From assembly GCA_963682025.1 (NCBI GenBank), contig OY821518.1, positions 8,499,590 to 8,563,589 of the forward strand: a stretch of 64,000 nt of DNA, given 5' to 3'. Below are positions 20,742 to 31,298 of this stretch, piece after piece. A model generated the notes under the pieces. The model saw only the letters and a program-made list of their open reading frames with translations. It had not been told where the DNA came from and ran no database searches. Position 1 is the stretch's first letter. Each line of letters starts with the position of its first letter. This DNA is from Cordilura impudica (taxonomy: Eukaryota; Arthropoda; Insecta; Diptera; Scathophagidae). The position numbers were made by a program, and so were the translations under genes.

Positions 20742-22703
20742 TTAGTCTAAAAGACTAATCATTTCTAAACTATAATTATTTTCTAACTCTGTTCGTGACT
20801 TCACATGCCGCAGGGAAGAAATAAGTGGATCGCCAGATGCTGCCAACATATTGAAGAGGTCCTCATTTTGCCTTACCCTTGATGCTTTGAATGTGTTCTG
20901 CAATCTATATTTTTTATAAAATTTGTTAAGACACTCCTGTGCTTCTTCAGAAAGCTCTCCAATTGGCAAAGACTGGTACTCAATTATATCTTTGAAATGC
21001 GCCAATATTTTATGGACGGTCGGGGTCAACTTCTTCTGTGGATACATTTCTGCTAAAAGAGATGCAGTTTTCGATGCATATTCTCCATATTTTGTAGAAT
21101 TGACATTTTCTTTGCAGTTTAAAACATTCAAGCTCGTTCCCAATCTGTTCACGATTTGATTGTCAATTCCAGTGATTCTAGTTACTGCCTCATCATTTTC
21201 AAAAAATCTCCTAGAAGTGTTTCCATCATTTGAGTTACCGTATCCGTGCTTGGGACAGTCTACTTTTAGTCCAACTTGTTTAAAAAAAGCATCATGTATT
21301 TGCTTCTTTCTGATATTTTCCATATCCTTTATTGATGTATTTTCATCGAAGTTTTCCTCCTCTTGTGGTAGGGTATACGCCAGTTTTAGCAAGAACTCCA
21401 TACACCTTGTCCTTGCGTGCAATGGTGACATTCCATATTCGTAATTCTCCTCGTTTGTAGAATCGTTTAAATTACCAAAGTTCTTCTGACTCTTTTTGCA
21501 AATCGGGCATGACAATGTTGAGGTTGTTCCTGTCAGTTCGTTTACGACTTTTCCCACAACCATGGTCAGGTGGAACTCGTAATTGCATTCAATATATTTT
21601 CCTTCTCCAATTTGCAGCTTTGTAGACTTAATCTTGCTTATTTGTTCTTCAATGTCCTTCACCGTGGTCCTTATGAGTTCTGCCGATTCCCTTGCAAACT
21701 GAAACATTATTGGTCGGCAATAATGCACTGATGACGGACGTGGATTTTTCCAGTGTAGGGAAACATCAAATTTTAGTCGCAAAGGAACAACAGATGCCAT
21801 AAACATATTTCCGTCCGATATTGTGGCGTCATCGGAAGATATCCTTGGCTTATAAACGCTTTGTCCGGATAATCCATCGCAGCCCCATTTGCTGATCAAT
21901 GTCAGTTTCTCAGAAAGAATTTTCACCTCATTTTCAGGAAGACTCTCCAACAACAGTTTTGCTGTATGGCCCATGAGATCCTGCAGATTGGCTTTCACAG
22001 AGACTTCCGTAAACTCCGTATGCCGTGGTCGTGAATTTATTTTGGCTTGCGTAATATGCTTGTATCCTGGTAAAACGTCAGCCCCGTGTCGCATCAAGGA
22101 TGTCCGTAGTATCTCATATTTTTCTTTGGAAAGTTGTAAGTCCATAAACAAGGACAAGGCTTCTTCGGAACCATACTTTTTAATGTGTGCGTTTGTGGGC
22201 GTGGGAATGCTTTCCTTAATCCTTTTTAGTCGCAGTGGGCTTGCATCAGCAACAGATTTTGTAATCTGCGACCTAACTCTTTCACTATCCTTTGTATATT
22301 TTATAGACAGCGCGTCCGATAAATGCTTCGTGGTCAAGTCATTGGTGGCATTGGCAAGTTTCCTCTTTCTTGTGAAAATTGAACACTCCTCAATACTTTT
22401 TTTTGGCCTTACTTTTGCTCCTCTGGTTGATGTGGTGGGTTTACCTACTGCCAATATATCCAGGATGGTGTCTTCATTAAGCCAGTCCTCGTATTTGGAG
22501 TTGAAGTTCTGAATGGTTCGATTAGATTTCACCCATTTTGCCTTAATATTTGCATATATCAGATAAAAATTATTTTTTATAATTTCGCTTCTCTCAATAT
22601 TTCCGTATAAGCTATCAAGTTCATCTAAAGCAGCTTCCGTGAAAAACTTTGGTGTGGTTGACCTTCTAAACAGTTCAAATAATTTTAAATTGTTTAACGC
22701 CAT
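20742..22703 (-). CDS. Transib transposase (RAG1-core related)
   Basis: Cut-and-paste DDE-type transposase acting in the nucleus on the element's RSS-like ends. From the ATG at 22703 (context aaccATGG) it is 653 residues, the usual Transib size. The frame is open 22 codons further upstream without an ATG, and a donor-like CAG/GTAAAT on the minus strand near 22804 leaves room for a 5' exon. Visible motifs are KWGCDG with the first catalytic Asp at 276, NPRPSS at 320, CPIC at 399-402, GNSNDGNTSRRFF at 489, VHKILAH with His 564 and 569, and SEEAQE with the catalytic Glu at 590. The Cys-x2-Cys and His-x4-His pairs match the RAG1 zinc ligands C727, C730, H937 and H942 in spacing. Odd: the MVDGKV-type motif that should carry the second Asp reads MVVGKV (Val 383, codon 21555-21557), and no Asp occurs in the 48 residues before CPIC. 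It may therefore be inactive. AATAAA lies at 20706-20711 on the minus strand. Confidence 0.92.
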   Translation of the reverse strand: MALNNLKLFELFRRSTTPKFFTEAALDELDSLYGNIERSEIIKNNFYLIYANIKAKWVKSNRTIQNFNSKYEDWLNEDTILDILAVGKPTTSTRGAKVRPKKSIEECSIFTRKRKLANATNDLTTKHLSDALSIKYTKDSERVRSQITKSVADASPLRLKRIKESIPTPTNAHIKKYGSEEALSLFMDLQLSKEKYEILRTSLMRHGADVLPGYKHITQAKINSRPRHTEFTEVSVKANLQDLMGHTAKLLLESLPENEVKILSEKLTLISKWGCDGLSGQSVYKPRISSDDATISDGNMFMASVVPLRLKFDVSLHWKNPRPSSVHYCRPIMFQFARESAELIRTTVKDIEEQISKIKSTKLQIGEGKYIECNYEFHLTMVVGKVVNELTGTTSTLSCPICKKSQKNFGNLNDSTNEENYEYGMSPLHARTRCMEFLLKLAYTLPQEEENFDENTSIKDMENIRKKQIHDAFFKQVGLKVDCPKHGYGNSNDGNTSRRFFENDEAVTRITGIDNQIVNRLGTSLNVLNCKENVNSTKYGEYASKTASLLAEMYPQKKLTPTVHKILAHFKDIIEYQSLPIGELSEEAQECLNKFYKKYRLQNTFKASRVRQNEDLFNMLAASGDPLISSLRHVKSRTELENNYSLEMISLLD

Positions 22704-23635
22704 GGTTTCAGAACTTGTTGCGCCAACTTTCAGTCGTAGACTAATCCAGGCATTATGCTTATTTTGCAATATATAGGCTTATGCTACCATGCCTAAAAAT
22801 TTACCTGTTCCCTGCATACATATGGATTTAGGATGAAATTATGCAATTTTGATATTATGCTCGTGTCTAAATAATATTTGTGCCTACCTGGAGGGACCAT
22901 AAGTCAATATTGTTCTTGACCATTTGTACTCCAAAGTAATTTTTGAGTGAGGTGCGTACCTGCGAATTTCAATGAGTAGTTTTTTGTGCATCCTGTGTCT
23001 GTAACAGAATATTGGGAGTAGACTTTGGTAGACACAGGTAGACAACCGACTTAAAATGCAATTTTCAAACTATTACATCAAACTACTGTCAGTGAAAACA
23101 TGTAAGGGACGCACGCCATACAATTTCTGCAACCATGTCTTTTTAACCTTTTTTACCTCTAGAAGCCAAACGGGCTCGTACGGGCAGATAAAACCTTTTG
23201 AATTATGTAAAGAAATAATCAAAGAACATGTTTTGCAAATATGGCAAATATAGAAAAATATAGATTTTTTTTTATTTTCCGTCAAAGTTAAAAATAGTCA
23301 AAAAACGGATAGTTTTTAAATAGTGATTTACCAGGAGAAACACAAAGCAAACAGTTAATTTTTTTTTATCATTATACATTTAATAAACACATCAATCAAT
23401 TGAAACAAAAAATAAGGCGATTCGTTACCTATTTTTCGTGATATTACACCTGAAATCGCAACAAATTGACTAAAAATTGTGTGTTTTTTGGAAAACCGAA
23501 AGTCGGTCAACTTTAAACGGTTATATCTTCTAAACTAAAAATGTGATATTATTAAGAGTAGCAGATTTGAAATCGTTGAAAAGTTTCCTATAACATGGGT
23601 TTATTCAAAACTTCGTCGGCGCACATGAAAATTTT
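22704..23635 (-). other. 5' non-coding region of the Transib element
   Basis: About 930 bases between the transposase start and the right end. It should hold the promoter and perhaps a 5' exon. No TATA-initiator pair stands out. Confidence 0.5.
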
Positions 23636-23674
23636 GATTTTTGCAACCTCGTTTGCTCTACGGGCGCCACTGTG
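23636..23674 (-). repeat. Right Transib terminal repeat, RSS-like
   Basis: Read inward: CACAGTG, a 23-base spacer starting GCGCC, then GCAAAAATC. Identical to the left end in the first 12 bases and in the GTTGCAAAAATCA block. Spacers differ by one base (22 and 23). Confidence 0.85.
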
Positions 23675-23679
23675 CGACG
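23675..23679. repeat. Right target-site duplication CGACG
   Basis: Matches 20398-20402. Confidence 0.9.
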
Positions 23680-23699
23680 CAAATTTATAGACCTTTTAT

Positions 23700-24295
23700 T
23701 TATGTATATATATAACATTCATTTTCTGTTTGTTTGTTTGTTTGACCGCTATACAAATTTTTATTATTCAACGGATTTCTCTGACATTTGGTACGAACGA
23801 TCTCCGTACTCCAGGAAAGGTCGCCATATGAATCCTGCCGACCACGCCTACTTTTACGCCCACTTTTGTGTAGAATTCGTTTTCTATTTTTTTTTGTATA
23901 TTTGTTCGCTATACAAATTTTTATTTTTCAAAGGATTTCGCTGAAATTTGGTACGCACGATCTCTCTACTCCAGGAAAGGTCGCCATATCCTTCGTACCG
24001 GTCACGCCTACTGTTACGCCCACTTTTTGTATACAATTATTTTTTTGTTTTTTTTTTAATTTGTTCGCTACACAATTTTTTTTTAACGGATTTCTCTGAA
24101 ATTTGCTAAACACGATCTCTGTACTCCAGGGAGGTCGCCATATGATTCTTGCCTGCCACGCCTACTTTACACCCACTTTTTATACAAAATTCATTTTCTG
24201 TTTTTTGGTATATTTGTTCACTATAGAAATCTTTATTTTTCAAGGGATGTCTCTGAAATTTGGAACACACGATCTATATACTCCAGCTCAGTGAA
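23700..24295 (+). repeat. ~158-bp tandem repeat, nearly four units
   Basis: The phrase gatctc-gtactccagg recurs at about 23798, 23959, 24114 and 24271. Each occurrence sits with ggtcgccatat, cacgcctacttt and cgctatacaaatttttattt. Units are diverged by roughly a fifth. Unstable short frames inside are repeat translations, not genes. Confidence 0.85.
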
Positions 24296-24733
24296 AAGTC
24301 TTATGATGAATTGTATCTACGTTTGTGCAATACATATGCTATAAGCAGTTGCTTAAAACAACCTTGCGGCACAATTTTAAACGTCGTATTAGTTTTTCAT
24401 TTTTGAAACTTCTTTGAATTTGACTTCTCTGCTCAATGATGATCACTTATTGAATGAAGTAATTCAATTTTTAAAAGTTCTGATTCCTTTAACTTGCAAA
24501 CGATTCCATTATATTTGATGTTTATAAATAGACTTAAAAAAAACTTAAAGCCGTTTCGCAGCTTTTTTTTGAAGCATTTTTGCTGTAGCATCTTATAAAA
24601 AACTTCTAATTTGCTGTCCATACAAATTTTTGGGGAGAAAGTTCATTTTATTGGGAAATTTGTTCATTGGGGACTAAGTACTCAGCGCCTGGTAGGCATA
24701 GTGAACCATTTTTCAAGTCAAAGGCCTTTGGAT

Positions 24734-24762
24734 CCCGGGCAAGACCGGGTAAAAACAGCTAG
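24734..24762 (+). mobile_element. Helitron-type 3' terminus
   Basis: The hairpin CCCGG-gcaaga-CCGGG is followed ten bases later by CTAG and then T. This is the expected 3' end of a Helitron. The matching 5' TC end was not located. The upstream tandem repeat may belong to the same element. Confidence 0.5.
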
Positions 24763-26093
24763 TTTAATACATGGATTGCCTTAAGATCTCTATTAAATGA
24801 TAATTGTCATTAAAAGTTGAAATTAACACGTAAATTAAAGTATTTATGTAAGCATTTATTACTTCCCTTGGGATAATTACAATTATTTGTTGTTCTTTTT
24901 TGTTTTTTTTTTCTACGAATTTTTATAAGTTTATTTGAAAACTGTGAACTCACAGTGGGTTAATCAAGCATTCATAACCAATACCTAAATTACGTCACAT
25001 TTTTTTTTTCTATAAACAAACTGCAGTTTTTGTTTAGAATATGGAATGATAAAGAAAAAAAAAACAAAACTCTAAGATCTCAAAGTTTGATGTGTTCTCT
25101 TCAAGCAGCAAAAAATGAACAGAAATTATTACAAATCTCTGCTAATGGTATCAAGATGAAATACTTAGATAAAAAAAAAACTCATACTCACTCAAATGCA
25201 CTACCGCACAAACGTGCACGATTTACTCAAAGTCTACGCATAATTTTTTTTTTTTTTTTGAAACATGCAGATTGAATTAGAGTTGATTCGACTCAATGTA
25301 AATCAAAAAAAGAAAAAGAAAAATTGTATTCAAGATTCATGTTATGTACAAGTTTTTTTTTGAGTGAGATAATTTCTCATTTCAGAAGATTTGTTTTCTT
25401 GGATGTTTCTGTTTATTTATTTAAGATGTTTTGTAGTAATACATCATCGCATTTAATTGACTTTTAATGTGAAATAAACAAACTCTTAATTTTATTTTAT
25501 GATGGGATAATTTACAAAATGTATACACAACTTAACTAAGACACCACACCACAACACCGATGAGATATGAGTAAATTCAAATTCAGAGGTTTCTGTTTGT
25601 TATAATTTAAATATTTATTTAATGATAACTGCATCCATCAGTTTATGAAGGAGTGGAAGTGGTTGTTGGATAGAAATGGAATTAGACAAATGTTATAATT
25701 TTCACAAGTTGTCAAGATTTCAAATAAGGTGAGATGATGTATGTAAATACATACACATACTTTATCTTATGTATGTTAAGCTAGGCAAATTGTTATTAAC
25801 CCTTTAGCCTATTATGGGCCAAAATGAAGCAACCAAATAATAAGTTGCTTATTTTCTTTATTTGCTGCCGAAATATTTCAATTAAAAAAAGGCTCCACAA
25901 ACTACCGTTTTCTGGATTTTTCATATTTGCTACAACGAATTTATACACAAATTGGACATCATAAGAAAAGTAATTCAAAAGTAATACATGCACGATACTT
26001 CTTAGGTTTTCGTGTTATTTTTACCATAATACAGTTTTAGGGGGTTGTGTATATTGGCCCATATGAATTTTAAATCAAAACTCACATATTAAT
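24763..26093. other. AT-rich DNA, no gene recognised
   Basis: Homopolymer-rich. No recognisable frames or repeats beyond short atgtatgt runs. Confidence 0.5.
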
Positions 26094-26220
26094 GCCTCAT
26101 TTGCCAATTCGATTAACACTTTCTGTTTTATTAAAATTTGAATGGTGTTATTCCTCATTGTTATAGAAATTTGTTTTGAATAAATCAGAAAGTGGAGTTA
26201 ATCGATTTGGTAAGTGAAGC
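26094..26220. mobile_element. Fold-back hairpin, ~44-bp arms
   Basis: The left arm gcctcatttgccaattcgat and tcagaaagtggagttaatcg in the right arm are inverted copies that extend about 44 bases with a few mismatches. About 40 bases lie between. The size and form fit a very short MITE or solo fold-back. Target duplications are unclear. Confidence 0.6.
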
Positions 26221-26397
26221 AATCATATATAACTCGTTATTCGGCTAGTTGGAATTATTGAAGAGTTCGCGTTTTAGGCTTTTTTAACCGAATCGACATC
26301 TTATAGTGCATAAAATATGGGTAATATGGATATCAATTAAATTTAGTCCTTTATTTTAACGAAACCAAGAGTATATCCTGTCTTACAGGATTGGCAC

Positions 26398-26505
26398 TCC
26401 AAATTCACCTTTTCGCACTTCAAATTCACCTTTTTGCAAATTAAATTCAACTTTTGCTAAATAAAATTCACCTCTTTGCATATCAAATTCACCCAATAAA
26501 ATATT
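26398..26505 (+). repeat. Short tandem repeat, ~22-bp unit, five copies
   Basis: Variants of caaattcacctttttgca repeat at about 22-base spacing, with substitutions. Confidence 0.8.
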
Positions 26506-27034
26506 GTTTTTTAACATTAGTATTTATAATTTTAGTAGGCGATTTTTTCTTTCTAAGCGTAAATTGTTTATTGTTAAATTAAAAATACTTAAAAACTTAA
26601 AGAATCACCAACCTCAAATTTAAATTAAAAATATTTCTGGTACAAAAAATCATCTTCTAAATCAAATGATGGGAACCCGGAGCCTCTTTGAAGAAGTTTT
26701 ACAAGTAATCAGATAATTGAAGTTAATCATCGACCGCATACATGGGTATCAGTAAAGATTAAAAAAAACATATTAATCAAATGTTATTCCGATGGCCAGT
26801 CAATAGGTGAATCGGCTGAAATAGCTGAAATTAATAAAAAATATTGCTAAAAGTGTAGTGTACCTCACACGACTGCAATGCGTACATAGTACATAGAACA
26901 GACAATCAATAGTGTCAATTACTAGTCAAACTCTTCTACGCATATTGTAATGCAATATTTATTTGTTCAATGTAAATAAGTAATACAAGCCTTCATGATA
27001 TCTAATAAAACAATAGTATTTGTAAGTTAAGTAA
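26506..27034. other. AT-rich spacer, no gene recognised
   Basis: No convincing frame. 26820-26900 has a moderately complex stretch with no similarity I recognise. Confidence 0.45.
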
Positions 27035-27387
27035 TCTATAATATTAATAGGCTAGACGATTTTTTGTGACCGATGTTTTATTCTACCGTTTTATCCCGAT
27101 TTTATCAAACGTATTTTATTTGAAAGGTAATTCTTTTTAGCCGTTTTACAGACTTACAGATTTTTAATTATTTTCCTTCATTTTGAGTAAATTGCATTTT
27201 AAGTTGCTACTAACACATACATAAAATTATACATATGCTATGTGTGTTTTATTAAATTTGTTAATGCGTTTGTTAATAAATTTGTTATCTTCATTCACAA
27301 TAATAATCAACCAACAAAATGTTGGTTTGTGAACTCGCTAAGTTGAAAAATAAAGCTGCCTAGAAATTGCACTCGAATTTCAGCTAG
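27035..27387 (+). mobile_element. Short non-autonomous Helitron (DR-2), full length
   Basis: Begins TCTATAATATTAATAGGC after A, ends cactcgaatttcagCTAG followed by T. Contains cgattttttgtgaccgat and gtttgtgaactcgctaag. Confidence 0.8.
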
Positions 27388-27589
27388 TAAAGGTTTAATA
27401 AGCTAAACCAAATTAAGTATAAACAGGGTTGAAACTCAAAAATAAAGCAGATTTTAAGTAGACAACTTAATCGGCAAACGCTGCCTTGGTTTTCTGCCGG
27501 TCGAAAAAAAAGGACCACATGCCACCACATGGCGATCCTGCAAATTTATAGTACAAAAGTATAATAAGTCAATACATCAAAAACGGTGA

Positions 27590-28205
27590 AGTTCTGGTAA
27601 ACAAAAAACGAGGTGGTAAGGGAAATATGAAATTAACTGCAGCTATACTAAGTAAAATTTAACAACTATTTGAATAAAATTCATGCATTACTCTTAAAAA
27701 TATATGTGAGAAGATTTCGGAATCGAAAAATATTCAATTGAGCATAAGTTTAATTAAAAATGGACTTACGAAATTGTGAATTACATTAAAAACTGGCTCA
27801 TTGCAAGTGGATCGTCGATATTTATCAAGAGTGATCAAATAACGTAAAATTTCCGCATTACTCTTTTGTAGAAAGGCAGACAAAAATTAATATTTATTGG
27901 TAAATCCGGTTCCAATAACCACATACGTCAAACAAAAGCACGCTCAAAAATATAATTGTACCAACAGTAAGAGGACGCAATCTTTCATCAATTGCTGCAT
28001 TAAAAAAGCAGGGAATATTATTTCAGAATTTTTTTAAGAATTTTTGTTGGAATTGTTTAAAAAATTCGAAGAAAATAATATTATGGAAGCATTGTTAAGG
28101 ATGGCCAACGTAAGTCTCCATAAGACGCAGAAGGTACGTGCACGTAACATATTAGCTAATCCTGGGAATACATTACATTTAATACAAGTCATTGAACAAC
28201 CAACT
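27590..28205 (+). pseudogene. IS630/Tc1-superfamily transposase relic
   Basis: Broken frames read KRGGKGNMKLTAAIL, then CITLKNICEKISES (the N-terminal helix-turn-helix region). They continue TVRGRNLSSIAALKKQGI after an ARSKI-like segment, and VSLHKTQKVRA plus ANPGNTLHLI near the catalytic end. This order matches the DDE_3-type transposases of the IS630/Tc1 superfamily. It is distinct from the Tc1-like copies at 5582 and 17018. Several stops and frameshifts; the catalytic Glu/Asp end is not preserved. Confidence 0.6.
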
Positions 28206-28279
28206 GCAACTGTTAGTCCAACAGATTGTAATAAGTATTACGAACATATGTTTATGCAATTGCCATCCGCGGATACAGG

Positions 28280-28690
28280 AGTACTTTTATGACCAACGGA
28301 GCTTACTTTCCATAAGTACACCAAGACCCATAAATATTCGAACGGTATGCAATACTATTCCATTAACACAGCAATTGTCAGAAATTGTTCCCCTTCTGCA
28401 AAAAATAGCTATTGTTTACATTTCTTAAGATTCAGTTCTATCAAGTTTACTACAAAGAGTAATACGACTACTTGTGTCATTGAAACTGTGAAATAACTTA
28501 ACATCATCTGCTGGCATAAGGATGTTGCAACTCGAAATTACAGTCGGAAGATCATTTAAGAATAGTAAAAATAATGAATGGTCCAAAGTAACACTTACAA
28601 TCTTAGATTCAATATTGCGAAAAACAAACCTTTTAGTTCTAAGTGTACGATTCATTCGACACAATAATTGATTCAGGTATGCCAATGAGT
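28280..28690 (-). pseudogene. LINE reverse transcriptase fragment
   Basis: On the minus strand: LFLLFLNDLPTVISSCNILM, then PADDVKLFHSFND (the YADD catalytic motif with Tyr replaced by Pro). In a following stretch GLGVLMESKLRWS matches the conserved DLGVxxDSKL block. Jockey- or CR1-like LINEs have these motifs. Upstream palm and downstream parts are missing and the frame has stops. Confidence 0.7.
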
Positions 28691-29039
28691 CTTATAATAA
28701 ATGATTAATATTTCCAAAAAGTATGAAAAAACACGTTATAGGCATAAGACTGGTCACAGATTGTATGGGATTTTTTTTTTTTAATTCTTAGTATATGCGT
28801 TTTCCAAAATATGACGTTTGCTGTCATATATCATTTTTAGCTCGATCCAAAGCTGGCCTTGGCAAACAATGGGTTAACGTCCTCGGATGTATCCCACATT
28901 TTTAGCATGTATTGTATTATTGTATTATTGTATTATTATATGGGAGCAAAGTTGTATCATAAAGTTACTGATCCGCCAGTGACGGTTGATACTTCGCCCA
29001 TGCCTATAACCTACCTCCATGTGGTGCTCCCGGGCAACG
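28691..29039. other. Spacer with a repeat piece
   Basis: 28775-28860 (tatgcgttttccaaaatatg, gctgtcatatatcattttta) is an inverted diverged copy of 32445-32520. A tattgtattattg microsatellite lies at 28909-28940. Confidence 0.55.
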
Positions 29040-30225
29040 CTAGGCAAAGCCATTTAATTCTGGTGATTATTCCTAGCGGCTAAAGGTTAAGGTCAGGTCC
29101 ACCAAGTACTATTCTATTTGGAGAATAACTTGGTAGTGGCTAGTATGTGGCCAGGCTGGCTACGAAGCTTTACCTGAGGCTATAAATAGGTACCACGAGT
29201 AAGCTATCAAGCCCAAACACAGCGCAAGCAAAAACACAAAACTGGAGGTGTCAAAACCTACCAGATGAAATGGTTGTCACATCCCATGTGTTGGTGTCCC
29301 AAGGTGTAACGAAGATAATGTTGGTAAGTTGGTAAGATGGTACATGAGCGAAAGGAGACCGGGTGTGGGTGCGTCAGTTGTCCTGACAAGATACCATGAA
29401 GGAGGAATTGAGCAAGAGTGTGGGTCGAAGACAAGTCGAAGGCGTTTGAGACAGGTGCACATGTCAATACAGCGTCCAAGACAAGTCGGAGACCAGTTGA
29501 AAAGCGAATTACCGAAAGTTGACGTAAGCATCATCTAGCATGATGCCGCCGATTAGTAAGTTCGGAGCGTAGTAAACGGAGGTAGGTAGGTCGAAAAGTT
29601 CGAAGCTGTGAATGGATGAGCTAGTACCAGTCCTAGGAAAGGTGGCCATTGCAGTAGAATAAGTAGACAAGAGGGTCGGATGGAAGATGAGTCCAAGAAC
29701 GCTTGAGTCATTTGACAATACAGTGTTTCGCGGACGAAACGGAAATCGGTTGAATGTTGGCACGGAACGTTGTACATATCAGGGCCACCTGATAATAACA
29801 GCCACCTGATAGAACGAACATAGTAGACAAATGGACGGTTATTGGAAGTATGTGTTTTTGCAAGTGCCGCTGATGACCGAGGACAATGTGTTGTACCCTT
29901 ACATAGCTTTTTTGGGAACGGCCCTTCGGGGAGTTTTGTGCTGGTTGTGGTGACCCAAAATCGCGGGAAGAACACAGTTCGATGTGGAGTTGCATTTCAA
30001 CCAACCGGGTTCTACGACCCATAGGCTTTTAGATCGGGCCAACCCAATAGCAAAGGGAGGAGTTTATGCCAAATCAATTCTCCTAGTTTGCTACCATCTA
30101 AGGAAGGGGCGCAGGTGGACGCCTTGTATCTCACCCAGTGCTAAGCACACCGTGTGGTTAAGTCAACACGACAGGAACGCAGGTAAAACTCAAGAGACTT
30201 CTGTATTATTATATATAATATTACA
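29040..30225. other. GC-richer 1.2 kb block, unrecognised
   Basis: Base composition is visibly richer in G and C than everything around it. It holds a TATA-like tataaatagg at 29181-29190 and repeated gccacctgata motifs near 29790-29812. Competing frames occur on both strands (about 29553-29975 minus, 29329-29538 plus) and none shows a family motif. It may be an LTR or the 3' part of an unknown retroelement. I do not assign a function. Confidence 0.4.
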
Positions 30226-30550
30226 TAGTATAGGGTATAAGTACTCATTGTGGTCTCATTGCGCAATAGGTTAACAACAGTGTGATAAAGCGTCTTAAAA
30301 TTCAGCAGCACTTATAAAATATTTCAATTTTTTTAACAAATTGTCTTTTGTTAGCTTGGCGACAGATGTGACCTCAAGTCCAAAAGGGGTCATGGGGTCA
30401 TATTATTTTTCCGAAACCTTCGGCTATTAGGATAAAATATAACATCTAAAAGTGGAAGACTGATTATTTTTGAAAATTTTTGATACATTTACTGAACACT
30501 TCACAAAAATTTAATTTTTCTCGAAATCCCCAAAAAAATAAATCATTGAA
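30226..30550. other. DR-1 3' tail piece and spacer
   Basis: 30226-30276 repeats the tail seen at 32104-32156 (tatagggtataa, then tctcattgcgcaataggtta acaaca). The rest is AT-rich spacer. Confidence 0.5.
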
Positions 30551-31256
30551 AAACAAGTAAGAAAATTATAGTCGGTCTCGACCGACTATAATTTACCATA
30601 TACCATGGTTTAGAGACCCTATCTCTTCGGTCCAATTAATTTTATATAGAAAATAAGCATAAACCAAATTTTATTTTTTTGGCTGCAAATATGAAAAAGT
30701 TCATATCGGATACAATATTTATATGGGGACTAGGTCCAAAAATGGACCGATCCTGACCATATTTGGTAAAGTCACTTATATTTAGAAAAAATATATAAGA
30801 ACCAAATTTCAGAAAAATCTGTGCAATATTTTTGTTTTTTGATAGATTTAAGTGAACATCGGGAAGCAGCTCTATATGGGGCCTATGACTAAGTATTGTC
30901 CTATAGGGATTATTTTTGGACTACTGATTAATGGATATAATAAAATAATGGTTATAATATCTTATGGCAATTTGAGTCGATTTCATAGGGGTAATTTGTA
31001 TGGGTCTGAACATGGACCAAATTTCACCAATTTCAATACCGTTCATCCTATGGTCGATAGAAGCTTATATACCAAATTTTCATATTTGCGACCTGTAGTG
31101 TGATTACAAGGTTTACATGGACACACAGACGGATGGACGGACATCGCTAAGTCGACTCAGAAAGTGATTCTGAGTCCATTGGCGCAATAAAAGATGGCTA
31201 CAGGCCAAATATTTTTGGTAGTTACAAACAGCAGCACAAAGTCATTATACCCAAAC
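30551..31256 (+). mobile_element. Dispersed repeat DR-1, near full length
   Basis: Starts acaagtaagaaaattatag, then the palindrome tagtcggtctcgaccgacta, followed by all landmarks through gacggatggacggacatcgc and ttggtagttacaaacagcag. It ends cattatacccaaacca, lacking the last part of the hairpin. Confidence 0.85.
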
Positions 31257-31298
31257 CAAAATTTTGGTTAATTTTTTGAATTTCAAAACTATTAAAAA

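Larger units (their letters stand above)
20403..23674 (-). mobile_element. Complete-looking Transib DNA transposon, 3272 bp
   Basis: Ends in CACAGTGGCGCC at both termini (inverted), is flanked by CGACG direct repeats, and contains one long transposase frame on the minus strand. Transib is the DNA transposon superfamily from which the RAG1 recombinase core is thought to derive. The transposase occupies 20742-22703, with 339 bases on its 3' side and about 970 on its 5' side. Outside the termini no other coding frame is convincing. The clean ends and open frame suggest a fairly recent insertion compared with the decayed repeats around it. Confidence 0.92.

Noticed and set aside
20923..22512. Plus-strand frames of 78-207 codons
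   Set aside because: Antisense shadows of the Transib transposase, without motifs.
29553..29975. A 140-codon minus-strand frame in the GC-rich block
   Set aside because: Overlapping frames on both strands are open because of composition; no motif on either.
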